11,949 nucleotides of DNA from an uncultured Klebsiella sp. (GCA_902490055.1 CABUCP010000048.1:1-11949), one strand, 5' to 3'; counted from the first letter of the stretch, positions 1 through 8,804 are shown. The notes: generated by a model from the sequence alone, not told the origin. Program-made: numbers and translations.

Positions 1-45
1 CCAGTCAATAACTCTGTAGGCTTTTCGGCGCGCTTTGGTCATAAG

Positions 46-50
46 CTAAT
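46..50 (+). promoter_or_regulatory. Candidate GcvA-binding motif (CTAAT) upstream of gcvT
   Basis: The pentamer CTAAT lies about 60 bp upstream of the expected gcvT transcription start. In E. coli, GcvA (LysR type) activates gcvTHP with glycine and represses it with purines or GcvR, and CTAAT is a reported core of its sites. The match is only five bases, so the call rests on position and synteny. Further GcvA and Lrp sites known in E. coli would lie upstream, outside this window. Confidence 0.4.
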
Positions 51-107
51 GTGATGTCCTGATTTACCTTATGGTTTAGCACCGGGTTAGGTGGTAAGTT
101 CAGGCAA

Positions 108-123
108 AAGAGAACGTTTGCGT
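108..123 (-). promoter_or_regulatory. PurR operator in the gcvT control region
   Basis: Read on the minus strand the site is ACGCAAACGTTCTCTT. It differs at one base from the specified positions of the PurR consensus ACGCAAACGTTTTCNT and keeps the central CAAACGTT core. In E. coli PurR represses gcvTHP from a site spanning the transcription start, which fits here: transcription would begin near 111 and leave a leader of about 100 nt. Repression by PurR with hypoxanthine or guanine ties one-carbon supply to purine demand. No convincing -35/-10 pair is visible upstream; TAAGTT at 95-100 is the best weak -10 candidate. Confidence 0.8.
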
Positions 124-214
124 CGGCGTCCATCAGCGGTGCCGTCGCCGGATTTCGTGGCGCAAAATCGCCGACTATATCGTGGCTGGTTCCGTTTTAT
201 TCGATGAGGAAAAG

Positions 215-1309
215 ATGGCTCAACAGACTCCGTTGTATGAACAACACACGCTGTGCGGCGCTCGCATGGTGGATTTCCATGGCTGGATGATGCCGCTGCA
301 TTACGGGTCCCAGATTGATGAGCACCACGCGGTGCGCGGCGATGCAGGGATGTTCGATGTGTCGCATATGACCATCGTCGATTTCCACGGCAGCCGGATC
401 AGAGAGTTCTTGCGCTATTTGCTGGCCAACGATGTGGCGAAGCTTACCACCCCAGGCAAAGCGCTCTACACCGGCATGCTAACCGCTTCCGCCGGCGTCA
501 TCGATGACCTGATTGTTTATTTCCTTTCTGAAGATTATTTCCGCCTCGTTGTTAACTCCGCCACTCGTGAAAAAGACCTCGCCTGGATTTCCGAACAAGC
601 CGAACCTTACGGTCTTGAAATCACCGTTCGCGACGATCTGTCGCTGATCGCGGTGCAGGGTCCGCAGGCGAAAGCGAAGGCGGCGACGCTGTTCACCGAC
701 GCTCAGCGCCAGGCCGTGGAAGGCATGAAGCCGTTCTTCGGCGTACAGGCCGGCGACCTGTTTATCGCCACCACCGGTTATACCGGCGAAGCGGGTTATG
801 AAATCGCTATGCCGAACGAGCAGGCGGCGGATTTCTGGCGCGGTCTGCTGGACGCCGGCGTTAAGCCTTGTGGTCTTGGCGCGCGTGACACCCTGCGCCT
901 GGAAGCCGGGATGAATCTGTACGGCCAGGAGATGGACGAAGGCGTCTCGCCGCTGGCGGCGAACATGGGCTGGACTATCGCCTGGGAGCCCGCCGATCGT
1001 AACTTCATCGGCCGCGAAGCGCTGGAAATGCAGCGCGAAAAAGGCACCGAGCAGTTGGTTGGCCTGGTGATGACCGAGAAAGGCGTCCTGCGCGGCGGCC
1101 TGCCGGTACGTTTTACCGATAGCGACGGTAATCAAAAAGAAGGCATTATCACCAGCGGCACCTTCTCGCCGACGCTGGGCTACAGCATCGCGCTGGCTCG
1201 CGTACCGGCCGGGATTGGCGAAACCGCGGTGGTGCAGATTCGTAACCGTGAAATGCCGGTAAAAGTGACTAAACCTGGTTTTGTACGCAATGGCAAAGCC
1301 ATTGTGTGA
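215..1309 (+). CDS. gcvT: Aminomethyltransferase, glycine cleavage T-protein
   Basis: GcvT takes the aminomethyl group held on the lipoyl arm of H-protein and passes the methylene to tetrahydrofolate. It releases ammonia and yields 5,10-methylene-THF in the cytoplasm. The 364-residue product starts [10 protein letters not shown] and matches E. coli GcvT in length and almost residue for residue. The acidic VIDDL motif (residues 96-100) carries the conserved Asp region of the folate-binding T-fold, and a GCVT C-terminal barrel follows from about residue 280. An in-frame GTG at 182 would add 11 residues, but the ATG at 215 is preceded by a TGAGGA ribosome binding site and gives the family N terminus. 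It is first of the gcvTHP operon, 24 bp ahead of gcvH, under the PurR/GcvA-type control region. Confidence 0.97.
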   Translation: MAQQTPLYEQHTLCGARMVDFHGWMMPLHYGSQIDEHHAVRGDAGMFDVSHMTIVDFHGSRIREFLRYLLANDVAKLTTPGKALYTGMLTASAGVIDDLIVYFLSEDYFRLVVNSATREKDLAWISEQAEPYGLEITVRDDLSLIAVQGPQAKAKAATLFTDAQRQAVEGMKPFFGVQAGDLFIATTGYTGEAGYEIAMPNEQAADFWRGLLDAGVKPCGLGARDTLRLEAGMNLYGQEMDEGVSPLAANMGWTIAWEPADRNFIGREALEMQREKGTEQLVGLVMTEKGVLRGGLPVRFTDSDGNQKEGIITSGTFSPTLGYSIALARVPAGIGETAVVQIRNREMPVKVTKPGFVRNGKAIV

Positions 1310-1333
1310 TTTCCCTTTTTTGGAGATGAATTG

Positions 1334-1723
1334 ATGAGCAACGTACCAGCAGAACTGAAATACAGCAAAGAACACGAGTGGCTGCGTAAAGAAGCGGACG
1401 GCACCTATACCGTCGGGATCACCGAGCACGCGCAGGAGCTGCTTGGCGACATGGTTTTCGTTGACCTGCCGGAAGTGGGCGCCACCGTTGAAGCGGGCGC
1501 CGATTGCGCCGTTGCCGAATCCGTGAAAGCGGCTTCCGATATCTACGCGCCGATTAGCGGTGAAATCGTTGCCGTCAACGAAGAGCTGAACGACTCTCCG
1601 GAACTGGTCAACAGCGACCCGTATAGCGACGGTTGGATCTTCAAAATCAAAGCCAGCGACGAAGCGCAGGTTGCCGCGCTGCTGGATGCCGCCGCGTATG
1701 AAGCTTTACTGGAAGACGAATAA
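1334..1723 (+). CDS. gcvH: Glycine cleavage H-protein (lipoyl carrier)
   Basis: GcvH is the lipoylated shuttle of the glycine cleavage system, carrying the aminomethyl intermediate from GcvP to GcvT and electrons to dihydrolipoamide dehydrogenase (Lpd, encoded elsewhere). The 129-residue product starts [10 protein letters not shown] and ends LLEDE, like E. coli GcvH. Lys65 in the ESVKAASD motif is the lipoylation site on the hairpin of the biotinyl/lipoyl fold. A TTG three bases upstream is in frame, but the ATG at 1334 has GGAGA at 1322-1326 at good spacing and gives the known N terminus. It is cotranscribed with gcvT. A REP pair separates it from gcvP, which may let its message be stabilised separately. 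Confidence 0.97.
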   Translation: MSNVPAELKYSKEHEWLRKEADGTYTVGITEHAQELLGDMVFVDLPEVGATVEAGADCAVAESVKAASDIYAPISGEIVAVNEELNDSPELVNSDPYSDGWIFKIKASDEAQVAALLDAAAYEALLEDE

Positions 1724-1729
1724 ATGTGT

Positions 1730-1797
1730 GCCGGATGGCGCTGCGCTTATCCGGCCTACGAACTTTGTAGGCCCGGTAAGCGCTAGCGCCACCGGGC
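1730..1797. repeat. REP pair (BIME-like) between gcvH and gcvP
   Basis: Two inverted palindromes sit back to back. The first, 1730-1756, has arms GCCGGAT and ATCCGGC around a GGCG-containing head, followed by CTACG as in enterobacterial REP units. The second, 1771-1797, has arms GCCCGGT and ACCGGGC around the perfect palindrome GCGCTAGCGC. The units lie in opposite orientation, the usual BIME arrangement. Such elements commonly form stable mRNA hairpins that block 3' exonucleases, bind Pol I, gyrase or IHF, and host REP-associated insertions. Here the pair fills most of the 130-bp gap inside the operon. Confidence 0.85.
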
Positions 1798-1853
1798 AAT
1801 TCAGGTAAGTAGAGACAATCACGATTCACCGCACGTTTCAGGAACCATCGCTC

Positions 1854-4727
1854 ATGACTCAGACTTTAGGTCAGCTTGAAAACCGCGACGCCTTTATTGA
1901 ACGCCACATTGGCTCGGACGCTCAGCAGCAGCAAGAGATGCTGAAGACCGTCGGCGCGGATTCGCTTAACGCCCTGATTGGCCAGATTGTGCCGCAGGAT
2001 ATCCAGCTGGCGACCCCACCGCAGGTGGGCGACGCGACTACCGAATTCGCCGCGCTGGCGGAGCTGAAAGCGATTGCCGGTCGCAACAAGCGCTTCAAGT
2101 CTTATATCGGCATGGGCTACACCGCCGTGCAGCTGCCGCCGGTGATTCAGCGCAATATGCTGGAAAATCCGGGCTGGTATACGGCCTATACCCCTTATCA
2201 GCCGGAAGTCTCGCAGGGCCGTCTGGAATCGCTGCTGAACTTCCAGCAGGTGACCCTGGATCTGACCGGGCTGGATATCGCTTCCGCTTCGCTGCTTGAT
2301 GAAGCAACCGCCGCCGCCGAAGCGATGGCGATGGCGAAGCGCGTGAGCAAACTGAAGAACGCTAACCGCTTCTTCGTTGCCGCCGACGTTCATCCACAAA
2401 CTCTGGATGTGGTTCGCACCCGTGCCGAAACCTTCGGCTTCGACGTGATCGTTGATGACGCCGACAAAGTGCTGGATCACCAGGATGTGTTTGGCGTGCT
2501 GTTGCAGCAGGTTGGCACCACCGGTGAAATCCACGATTACAGCAAACTGATTGCCGAGCTGAAAGCGCGCAAAGTTATCGTGAGCGTCGCCGCCGACTTC
2601 ATGGCGCTGGTGCTGCTGACGGCGCCGGGTAAGCAGGGTGCGGATATCGTTTTCGGTTCCGCCCAGCGATTCGGCGTGCCGATGGGCTACGGCGGCCCGC
2701 ACGCGGCCTTCTTCGCGGCGAAAGATGAATTCAAACGTTCCATGCCGGGGCGTATTATCGGCGTATCGAAAGATGCCGCGGGTAATACCGCGCTGCGCAT
2801 GGCGATGCAGACTCGTGAGCAGCATATCCGCCGCGAGAAAGCGAACTCCAACATTTGTACCTCGCAGGTACTGCTGGCCAACATCGCCAGCCTGTATGCG
2901 GTATTCCACGGCCCGGTTGGCCTGAAACGTATTGCCGGTCGCATCCATCGCCTGATCGACATTCTGGCCGATGGCCTGCAGAAGAAAGGGCTGAAGCTGC
3001 GCCATGCGCACTACTTCGACACCCTGTGCGTGGAAGTGGCGGATAAAGCCGCGGTGCTGGCGCGTGCCGAAGCGCTGCAGATTAACCTGCGCAGCGATAT
3101 CCACGGCGCGGTTGGTATCACGCTCGATGAAGCGACCACCCGCGAAGATGTGCTGAACCTGTTCCGCGCGATCGTCGGTGACGATCGCGGCCTGGATATC
3201 GATACCCTGGATAAAGATGTAGCGTTGGATAGCCGTTCGATCCCGGCTGCGATGCTGCGTGACGATGCGATCCTCACCCATCCGGTGTTTAACCGCTACC
3301 ATAGCGAAACCGAGATGATGCGCTATATGCACGCGCTGGAGCGGAAAGATCTGGCGCTGAACCAGGCGATGATCCCGCTGGGATCCTGCACCATGAAGCT
3401 GAACGCCGCGGCGGAGATGATCCCGATCACCTGGCCGGAATTTGCCGAGCTGCACCCGTTCTGCCCGGTCGATCAGGCGGAAGGTTATCATCAGATGATC
3501 GCCCAGCTTTCCGATTGGCTGGTGAAACTGACCGGCTATGACGCCGTCTGCATGCAGCCGAACTCCGGCGCTCAGGGCGAATATGCCGGCCTGCTGGCGA
3601 TTCGTCACTATCACGAAAGCCGCAATGAAGGTCATCGCGATATCTGCCTGATCCCAAGCTCCGCGCACGGCACCAACCCGGCTTCCGCGCAGATGGCGGG
3701 CATGCAGGTGGTGGTGGTTGCCTGCGATAAAAACGGCAACATCGATCTCGCCGATTTACGTGAAAAAGCAGAGCAGGCGGGGGCGAATCTCTCCTGCATC
3801 ATGGTCACCTATCCGTCGACCCACGGCGTATATGAAGAGACCATCCGCGAAGTGTGCGAAATTGTGCACCAGTTCGGCGGCCAGGTTTACCTCGACGGCG
3901 CCAACATGAACGCTCAGGTCGGTATCACTTCACCGGGCTTTATCGGCGCGGACGTTTCGCACCTCAACCTGCATAAAACTTTCTGCATTCCGCACGGCGG
4001 CGGCGGCCCGGGCATGGGGCCTATCGGCGTGAAAGCGCACCTGGCGCCGTTTGTGCCGGGCCACAGCGTGGTGCAGATTGAAGGGATGCTGACCCGTCAG
4101 GGCGCGGTTTCCGCTGCGCCGTTCGGCAGCGCTTCCATTCTGCCGATCAGCTGGATGTATATCCGCATGATGGGCGCGGAAGGGCTGAAACAGGCGAGCC
4201 AGAATGCCATTCTCAACGCCAACTATATCGCGACGCGCCTGAAAGACGCTTATCCGGTGCTGTATACCGGTCGTGACGGTCGTGTCGCGCACGAATGCAT
4301 TCTCGATATTCGTCCGCTGAAAGAAGAGACCGGTATTAGCGAACTGGATATCGCCAAGCGCCTTATCGACTTTGGCTTCCATGCGCCGACCATGTCCTTC
4401 CCGGTAGCCGGTACGCTGATGGTTGAGCCGACGGAATCGGAAAGCAAGGTTGAGCTGGACCGCTTTATCGACGCGATGCTGGCGATCCGCGCTGAAATTG
4501 GCCGCGTACAGGCGGGCGAATGGCCGCTGGAAGATAACCCGCTAGTCAACGCGCCGCACACTCAGGGCGAGATGGTGGGCGAGTGGAATCATCCGTATAG
4601 CCGCGAGCTGGCGGTGTTCCCGGCCGGTCTGCACAATAAATACTGGCCGACGGTAAAACGTCTGGACGATGTCTACGGCGACCGTAACCTGTTCTGCTCC
4701 TGCGTACCGATGAGCGAATACCAGTAA
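1854..4727 (+). CDS. gcvP: Glycine dehydrogenase (decarboxylating), P-protein
   Basis: GcvP is the PLP enzyme that decarboxylates glycine and loads the remaining aminomethyl group on the lipoyl arm of GcvH. At 957 residues it has the full length of the fused bacterial P-protein. The N-terminal half is a catalytically inert aminotransferase-like domain ([17 protein letters not shown] near residue 268). The C-terminal half holds the active site: LGSCTMKLN near 508, and Lys708 in [11 protein letters not shown] as the PLP Schiff-base lysine, followed by the glycine-rich HGGGGPG loop. The ATG at 1854 has AGGAA at 1840-1844 and gives the family start [10 protein letters not shown]. It is last in gcvTHP and followed by a strong terminator. 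Confidence 0.98.
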   Translation: MTQTLGQLENRDAFIERHIGSDAQQQQEMLKTVGADSLNALIGQIVPQDIQLATPPQVGDATTEFAALAELKAIAGRNKRFKSYIGMGYTAVQLPPVIQRNMLENPGWYTAYTPYQPEVSQGRLESLLNFQQVTLDLTGLDIASASLLDEATAAAEAMAMAKRVSKLKNANRFFVAADVHPQTLDVVRTRAETFGFDVIVDDADKVLDHQDVFGVLLQQVGTTGEIHDYSKLIAELKARKVIVSVAADFMALVLLTAPGKQGADIVFGSAQRFGVPMGYGGPHAAFFAAKDEFKRSMPGRIIGVSKDAAGNTALRMAMQTREQHIRREKANSNICTSQVLLANIASLYAVFHGPVGLKRIAGRIHRLIDILADGLQKKGLKLRHAHYFDTLCVEVADKAAVLARAEALQINLRSDIHGAVGITLDEATTREDVLNLFRAIVGDDRGLDIDTLDKDVALDSRSIPAAMLRDDAILTHPVFNRYHSETEMMRYMHALERKDLALNQAMIPLGSCTMKLNAAAEMIPITWPEFAELHPFCPVDQAEGYHQMIAQLSDWLVKLTGYDAVCMQPNSGAQGEYAGLLAIRHYHESRNEGHRDICLIPSSAHGTNPASAQMAGMQVVVVACDKNGNIDLADLREKAEQAGANLSCIMVTYPSTHGVYEETIREVCEIVHQFGGQVYLDGANMNAQVGITSPGFIGADVSHLNLHKTFCIPHGGGGPGMGPIGVKAHLAPFVPGHSVVQIEGMLTRQGAVSAAPFGSASILPISWMYIRMMGAEGLKQASQNAILNANYIATRLKDAYPVLYTGRDGRVAHECILDIRPLKEETGISELDIAKRLIDFGFHAPTMSFPVAGTLMVEPTESESKVELDRFIDAMLAIRAEIGRVQAGEWPLEDNPLVNAPHTQGEMVGEWNHPYSRELAVFPAGLHNKYWPTVKRLDDVYGDRNLFCSCVPMSEYQ

Positions 4728-4749
4728 GTGGTGAATTAGCTAAACTTTT

Positions 4750-4776
4750 AAAGGCGCTGCGGCGCCTTTATTTTTT
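4750..4776 (+). terminator. Rho-independent terminator of gcvTHP
   Basis: An 8-bp perfect stem AAAGGCGC / GCGCCTTT (4750-4757 and 4762-4769) with a TGCG tetraloop is followed by ATTTTTT. This is a textbook intrinsic terminator 22 bp after the gcvP stop. Its last U is directly next to the GGAGG of ygfF. Confidence 0.93.
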
Positions 4777-4787
4777 GGAGGGAAGGT

Positions 4788-5531
4788 ATGGCGATAGCAC
4801 TCATTAGCGGCGCGAGCCGCGGAATTGGTCGGGCGACGGCGCTGCTGCTGGCGCAGGAAGGGTACAATGTCGCGGTCAATTACCATCACAACATTAAAGC
4901 CGCTACCGAGGTGGTGAATAGCATTGTCGACGCTGGTGGAAAAGCCACGGCGCTGCGGGCCGATATCAGCGATGAATCGCAGGTGATGGCGATGTTTGAG
5001 GCGATTGACCGCATGGGTGAACCGCTGGCGGCGCTGGTCAATAATGCCGGGATCCTGTTTACCCAATGTACGGTGGAGAGTCTGAGCGCCGAGCGCATTA
5101 ACCGCGTACTGGCAACCAATGTGACCGGCTATTTTCTTTGCTGCCGCGAGGCGGTAAAGCGCATGTCGCATCGGCATGGCGGCAAGGGCGGGGCGATTGT
5201 TAACGTATCGTCCGCGGCATCGCGTCTTGGCGCGCCGGGAGAATACGTTGATTATGCTGCCTCAAAAGGGGCGGTAGATACCCTGACGACCGGGCTGGCT
5301 CTGGAAGTCGCGGCGCAGGGGATTCGGGTGAACGGCGTGCGTCCGGGGCTGATTTATACCGAAATGCACGCCTCCGGGGGTGAGCCAGGGCGCGTGGATC
5401 GGGTGAAAAGTTCGCTACCGATGCAGCGTGGCGGCCAGCCGGAAGAGGTCGCTCAGGCCATTGCCTGGCTGCTGAGCGACAAAGCATCGTATGTGACCGG
5501 TAGTTTCCTCGAACTGGCGGGGGGGAAATAA
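4788..5531 (+). CDS. ygfF: Short-chain dehydrogenase/reductase family oxidoreductase YgfF
   Basis: This is a classical SDR of 247 residues, predicted to be a cytoplasmic NAD(P)-dependent oxidoreductase with unknown substrate. Visible motifs are the cofactor-binding GASRGIG at 8-14, D59 in the ADI segment, NNAG at 85-88, N111, Ser142 and the catalytic pair Tyr156 and Lys160 in YAASK. These give a complete Asn-Ser-Tyr-Lys tetrad, so it should be an active enzyme. It closely resembles E. coli YgfF throughout. The ATG at 4788 follows a strong GGAGGGAAGG ribosome binding site. It sits right after the gcvP terminator, leaving almost no room for its own promoter. It may therefore be expressed by readthrough or from a promoter inside the gcvP end. 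Confidence 0.93.
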   Translation: MAIALISGASRGIGRATALLLAQEGYNVAVNYHHNIKAATEVVNSIVDAGGKATALRADISDESQVMAMFEAIDRMGEPLAALVNNAGILFTQCTVESLSAERINRVLATNVTGYFLCCREAVKRMSHRHGGKGGAIVNVSSAASRLGAPGEYVDYAASKGAVDTLTTGLALEVAAQGIRVNGVRPGLIYTEMHASGGEPGRVDRVKSSLPMQRGGQPEEVAQAIAWLLSDKASYVTGSFLELAGGK

Positions 5532-5551
5532 CTCTGGCCATCGTTCAGTAT

Positions 5552-5612
5552 CCCGGTTAAGCGCAGCGCGAGCCGGGTAACCTTCCCGGATGGCGGCTAC
5601 GCCTTATCCGGG
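5552..5612. repeat. REP pair between convergent ygfF and scsD
   Basis: Two palindromes lie in the 116-bp gap between the converging genes. The first, 5552-5577, pairs CCCGG with CCGGG around a GCGCAGCGC-rich head. The second, 5585-5612, pairs CCCGGAT with ATCCGGG around GGCGGCTACGCC-type sequence. Sequence type and opposing arrangement match the REP pair between gcvH and gcvP. No U-rich intrinsic terminator is seen for either ygfF or scsD, so these hairpins probably define the 3' ends of both messages. Confidence 0.82.
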
Positions 5613-5647
5613 CTATCCAACTACACGTAGCCGAGGAACCCGACTGT

Positions 5648-6151
5648 CTACCAGGAGGCCAGCCACAGCCTCAAGCGCATCCCCCAACCGCTGGTCCAGC
5701 CGGTGGTTACCGACTTCACCTCGCCTTGAGAAATCACCACCAGCGTCGGCGTCACCTGCACGTCCCACTGCTGTGCGAGCTGGCCGCTCTGGTCATTCAC
5801 CGTCGGCAGCGCCATTTTCTTTCTCGCCAGCCACTTCTCCAGCGTGGAATTATCGCCGGAGCGCAGAGCCACGCTCACTACGTTGCCGCCGTCGGCGGCG
5901 AGCGATGCCACCGACGGCGTGGTGTAGCGACAAACTCCGCACCAGGTCGCCCAGACGTACAGCAGTAGAGGCTTTTGCTGGCTCATGGCGTTCAGATCCA
6001 GCGTCCTGCCGTCGAGGGTTTGTAGCGGCGTGGCGCTGAAGTTTTGCGGCAACGCGGGCTGGCGGAAGTAATCTACCGCCAGGCTAACCGCCGCGCCAAT
6101 CAGCAGCCACACCGCCAGCTCGCGCAGCCAACGTTTGAGCTTACTGGCCAC
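5648..6151 (-). CDS. scsD: Membrane-anchored thioredoxin-like protein, ScsD-type
   Basis: ScsD-type proteins are TlpA/ResA-like thioredoxin-fold proteins tethered to the inner membrane and facing the periplasm. The 167-residue product has a basic start and one hydrophobic segment (about 11-26) acting as an uncleaved anchor. A thioredoxin domain follows with WCGVC (Cys71, Cys74) and the cis-proline loop TPT (Pro135). The start is GTG at 6151, overlapping the scsC end by 11 bases with no clear Shine-Dalgarno, which suggests translational coupling. It probably receives electrons from ScsB. The name follows the Salmonella scsABCD order and the fold; its substrate is unknown. Confidence 0.85.
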   Translation of the reverse strand: MASKLKRWLRELAVWLLIGAAVSLAVDYFRQPALPQNFSATPLQTLDGRTLDLNAMSQQKPLLLYVWATWCGVCRYTTPSVASLAADGGNVVSVALRSGDNSTLEKWLARKKMALPTVNDQSGQLAQQWDVQVTPTLVVISQGEVKSVTTGWTSGWGMRLRLWLASW

Positions 6152-6752
6152 GGGCTTTAGCCAGCTGTTCTTTCACCAGCCCCTCCAGGTCATCATAGGG
6201 GATTGCACCGGCAACCATCTGGTCGCCAACGATCGTCGCCGGCGTGCCCTGAATATTCAGCACCTGCGACAAAATCAGGTTCATCTTCAACGAATCCATG
6301 GTTTTGTCATCGATATTCACGCTATCGGTCGCCGTTTTTTTCTGCGCCGCGGCGATGCTGGCATCATCGTGATAGCCTTTTTTCGCCATCAGGCGCTGGT
6401 GTAGCGCCCAAAACTTATCGGGCTGCTGGCGCCAGGTGGAGAGCGCGGCCTTGGCGGCATTGACCGAACTCTGCCCTTTAAACGGCAGCAGCTTCACGAT
6501 GAGCTGGATGTCCGGATTATCGTGGACGATTTTCTCCAGCATTGGGTCAAACTGTTTGCAGTATGGGCAGTTGTAGTCAGTGAATGAGACGATAGTGAGC
6601 TTCGGCTCTTTTGCGCCGGTACGCGGGCTATTGGGATCGTTAAAGAGCAGCTGCGCCAATTGGTCGTCAGAACTGGATGGCGCTTGCCCCGTCGGGGCGG
6701 CGAAGCTGAAGGCGGAAACGCACAGGAGTAATAAGGCGGCGATGGTTCTCAT
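6141..6752 (-). CDS. scsC: Periplasmic DsbA-like disulfide oxidoreductase ScsC
   Basis: ScsC is a periplasmic thiol oxidoreductase kept reduced by ScsB, linked in Salmonella and Proteus to copper tolerance and disulfide repair. The 203-residue precursor has a Sec signal peptide with likely cleavage after Ala18 (SFA). The DsbA-type domain has CPYC (Cys62, Cys65) and a GTP cis-proline loop (Pro171), with the helical insert between. CPYC differs from the CPHC of DsbA. Translation starts one base after the scsB stop, with AAGGA inside the scsB end, so the two are tightly coupled. The region between signal peptide and catalytic domain is short, which favours a monomer like Salmonella ScsC over the trimeric Proteus form; that is inference. 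Confidence 0.92.
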   Translation of the reverse strand: MRTIAALLLLCVSAFSFAAPTGQAPSSSDDQLAQLLFNDPNSPRTGAKEPKLTIVSFTDYNCPYCKQFDPMLEKIVHDNPDIQLIVKLLPFKGQSSVNAAKAALSTWRQQPDKFWALHQRLMAKKGYHDDASIAAAQKKTATDSVNIDDKTMDSLKMNLILSQVLNIQGTPATIVGDQMVAGAIPYDDLEGLVKEQLAKARGQ

Positions 6753-6753
6753 A

Positions 6754-8763
6754 TTATTTTCCTTTTGCAGCGGACAGGTCGGCGAGGAGTTCTTCGCGAT
6801 TCAACAGCGCAGGCAGGATCTGTCCCTGCGGCAACCCCGGTCCGTAAATCTGGTTAAACGGCACCGCGGCGCTGCCGCGAGCGGTTAAGAACTGGCTAAT
6901 CGTGGCGGAAGGGCGGCTCCAGTCGCCGCGTAAGGCGACGACATCCGGCGCCGAGAGCGCCTGCTGAACGTCATCGCGCAGCAGTACGTTGTATTTATTG
7001 GCTTTGCAGGTCACGCACCAGTCGGCGGTGACATCAATAAACACCCGCTTATGCGCCGCAAGGGCGTTGGCGATCGCCTGCTCGCTGAGCGGCTGCCAGT
7101 TTACCCGGTCACGGCGCGAGCCCTGGCCGTCCGGCTGCGAGATAAACGCCACGGCGCCCGCCACCACGATGGCCAATCCGCCAGCGCGCAATGCCGTGCG
7201 CCAGCGGTAACGCCAGGCGGTCGCCAGCAGCAGAGTGATGGCCAGAATAACCAGCAGAGCGAGCATCGGCGTGCGGCCGATGTGGATGGACAGCAAACTG
7301 ACCAGCCATAGCGCTGAGCCGAGCATCATCAGTCCCAGCACCACGCGCAGATGGTTCATCCAGCGACCAGGGCGCGGTAGGCGCTGGGCCAGTCCTGGCC
7401 AGGCGACGATAAGCAGCCACGGCAGGCTCATGCCGATCCCCATCGCGAAGAAAATCCCCCACAGCAGCGGCAGCGGCGCCACCAGCGCGACCGAAACGGC
7501 GGTGCCGAGAAACGGCGCGGTACAGGGCGTTGCCAGCAGGGTAGCGAAGGCGCCCTGCCAGAAGTGGCCCATTAAACCGTTGCCGCCGCGGGTGGCGAGG
7601 AAGGTACTGGCGGAAGAGGAGAGGCGAATTTCGAACAATCCCAGCAGACTGGCGCTGAACAGCACCATCACCAGCGCCATCGCGCCGATAAACCACGGGT
7701 TCTGGAACTGGATCCCCCAACCGAGCGCCTGATTACCTAAACGCAATAGCGTCATCATCAAGGCCAGCGCCAGGAAGGAGACGACGATCCCGCATACTGA
7801 GGCAAGGAACTGCCGCCGCACTGCGCCGCGTTCGCGACCTTCGGTTTGCACCAGCGAGCCGAGCTTCATCGCCAGTACCGGCAGTACGCAGGGCATTACG
7901 TTGAGGATAAGCCCCCCGGCCAGCGCCATCAGCAGCACCCAGCCTAAGGCCATTCCCGGCGCGGCGCTGCCGGCGGTGATGGCGATTTGGCTTTCCTGCG
8001 CCTGGCCGCTATCGGCCAGCACCAGCGACAGCGTTTTGCCGCTGAGATTCGGCGCCGCTTCGCCCCAGCTATCGGTGACCGGTACGGTGGCGGTCAACGT
8101 ATCGCCGCGGCTGGTAAAGCTCGGCTTGCCGAAATCGACATCCTCCATGCTGTCAATAAACAGCGCTGGCTGCTGCCAACCGGCATCGCGGCGCGCGGTC
8201 ACCGTCAGCTTACCGTTGACGTAGCTGGCGTTGAGCGCCGAGGTCAGACCGTCGCTCAGTGGTAACGTGCCCATCGCGCGGGTGAAATCATAATTAAATC
8301 GCTCCCCCGCCGTAGTCGTCATATCCAGCGAAAAGGGGTAGTCAGTGAGAATGCAGACATTGCTGCAAGTAGAGAGCGTCAGTACGCCGCTAAGCGTCGG
8401 CGGTATTTTCCCGCGCAGGGTCATCGGGAAGCTGACGTCGCCGTGATAGCCCTGAGTGGAAATCCCCGCGACGTCAAAGCGCTGCGGCGTCGGCCAACGC
8501 CAGTTAACCTCGAGCGGCGTGTGCCAGGCGATAGCCGGCGCGATCCCGCCTTCGCCCGGCGAACGCCAGTAGGTTTTCCAGCCCTTTTCCAGCGCGACGT
8601 CCAGCAGAAGGCGGGTTTCGCCGCCGCTTTCGCTTTGCGCCCGCAGTCGGACGCTGGCGTGTTGATTGTCGGCGGCGCGCAGCCAGCCGCTGTCGGCGGC
8701 CTGGCTGACGGGCAGCCATAGCCAAAGCAGGCAGACCAACAGTCGCCTGAATACCATAAACAT
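6754..8763 (-). CDS. scsB: DsbD-like transmembrane electron transporter ScsB
   Basis: ScsB carries electrons from cytoplasmic thioredoxin across the inner membrane to periplasmic partners such as ScsC. The 669-residue protein has a signal peptide (about 1-22) and an N-terminal periplasmic domain with the redox pair Cys133 and Cys137 (CSNVC). A membrane domain of about eight helices (270-540) follows, with the two DsbD-type cysteines Cys292 (MPCVLP) and Cys414 (TPCTAP). The C-terminal thioredoxin domain has DWCVTC (Cys583, Cys586) and cis-Pro635. All six redox cysteines are present. It is longer than DsbD, mainly in the N-terminal domain, as in Scs proteins. The ATG at 8763 has GGAGA six bases ahead; a second ATG at 8757 is possible. 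It is second in the cluster, 49 bp after scsA. Confidence 0.94.
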   Translation of the reverse strand: MFMVFRRLLVCLLWLWLPVSQAADSGWLRAADNQHASVRLRAQSESGGETRLLLDVALEKGWKTYWRSPGEGGIAPAIAWHTPLEVNWRWPTPQRFDVAGISTQGYHGDVSFPMTLRGKIPPTLSGVLTLSTCSNVCILTDYPFSLDMTTTAGERFNYDFTRAMGTLPLSDGLTSALNASYVNGKLTVTARRDAGWQQPALFIDSMEDVDFGKPSFTSRGDTLTATVPVTDSWGEAAPNLSGKTLSLVLADSGQAQESQIAITAGSAAPGMALGWVLLMALAGGLILNVMPCVLPVLAMKLGSLVQTEGRERGAVRRQFLASVCGIVVSFLALALMMTLLRLGNQALGWGIQFQNPWFIGAMALVMVLFSASLLGLFEIRLSSSASTFLATRGGNGLMGHFWQGAFATLLATPCTAPFLGTAVSVALVAPLPLLWGIFFAMGIGMSLPWLLIVAWPGLAQRLPRPGRWMNHLRVVLGLMMLGSALWLVSLLSIHIGRTPMLALLVILAITLLLATAWRYRWRTALRAGGLAIVVAGAVAFISQPDGQGSRRDRVNWQPLSEQAIANALAAHKRVFIDVTADWCVTCKANKYNVLLRDDVQQALSAPDVVALRGDWSRPSATISQFLTARGSAAVPFNQIYGPGLPQGQILPALLNREELLADLSAAKGK

Positions 8764-8790
8764 AAATTTTCTCCGTAAGTAATGAATTAA

Positions 8791-8804
8791 CCTGAGCTGT
8801 CAGG
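8791..8804 (-). other. Small hairpin between scsA and scsB
   Basis: The 49-bp scsA-scsB gap contains CCTGA-N4-TCAGG, flanked by AATT on both sides, so it can form a short stem on the transcript. There is no U-tract, so it is not a convincing terminator. It could mark mRNA processing or simply be chance. Its position is notable because scsA and scsBCD were described as separate transcription units in Salmonella. Confidence 0.35.

Noticed and set aside
50..70. TGTGA half-site resembling a CRP site
   Set aside because: Only one half matches; the other half lacks TCACA, and the E. coli gcv CRP site lies much further upstream.
182..214. GTG start adding 11 residues to GcvT
   Set aside because: The extra residues are absent from GcvT proteins and the ATG at 215 has its own TGAGGA site.
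111..214. Possible glycine riboswitch in the gcvT leader
   Set aside because: The leader is too short and lacks the conserved glycine aptamer features; enterobacterial gcv operons use GcvA, GcvR, PurR and Lrp instead.
479..1429. 316-codon open frame on the minus strand across gcvT and gcvH
   Set aside because: It lies antisense to two conserved genes and its translation resembles no known family.
1866..3668. 600-codon open frame on the minus strand across gcvP
   Set aside because: It is antisense to a fully conserved gcvP. It is a by-product of the strong G/C third-position bias and shows no recognisable domain or ribosome binding site.
4932..4939. Chi octamers (plus strand here; minus strand at 5737-5744 and 7479-7486)
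   Set aside because: Chi sequences are common in enterobacterial coding DNA and three in about 12 kb is unremarkable.
7109..7720. 203-codon frame on the same strand inside scsB
   Set aside because: It is out of frame within the DsbD-like membrane domain; the scsB frame holds the conserved cysteines and intact helices.
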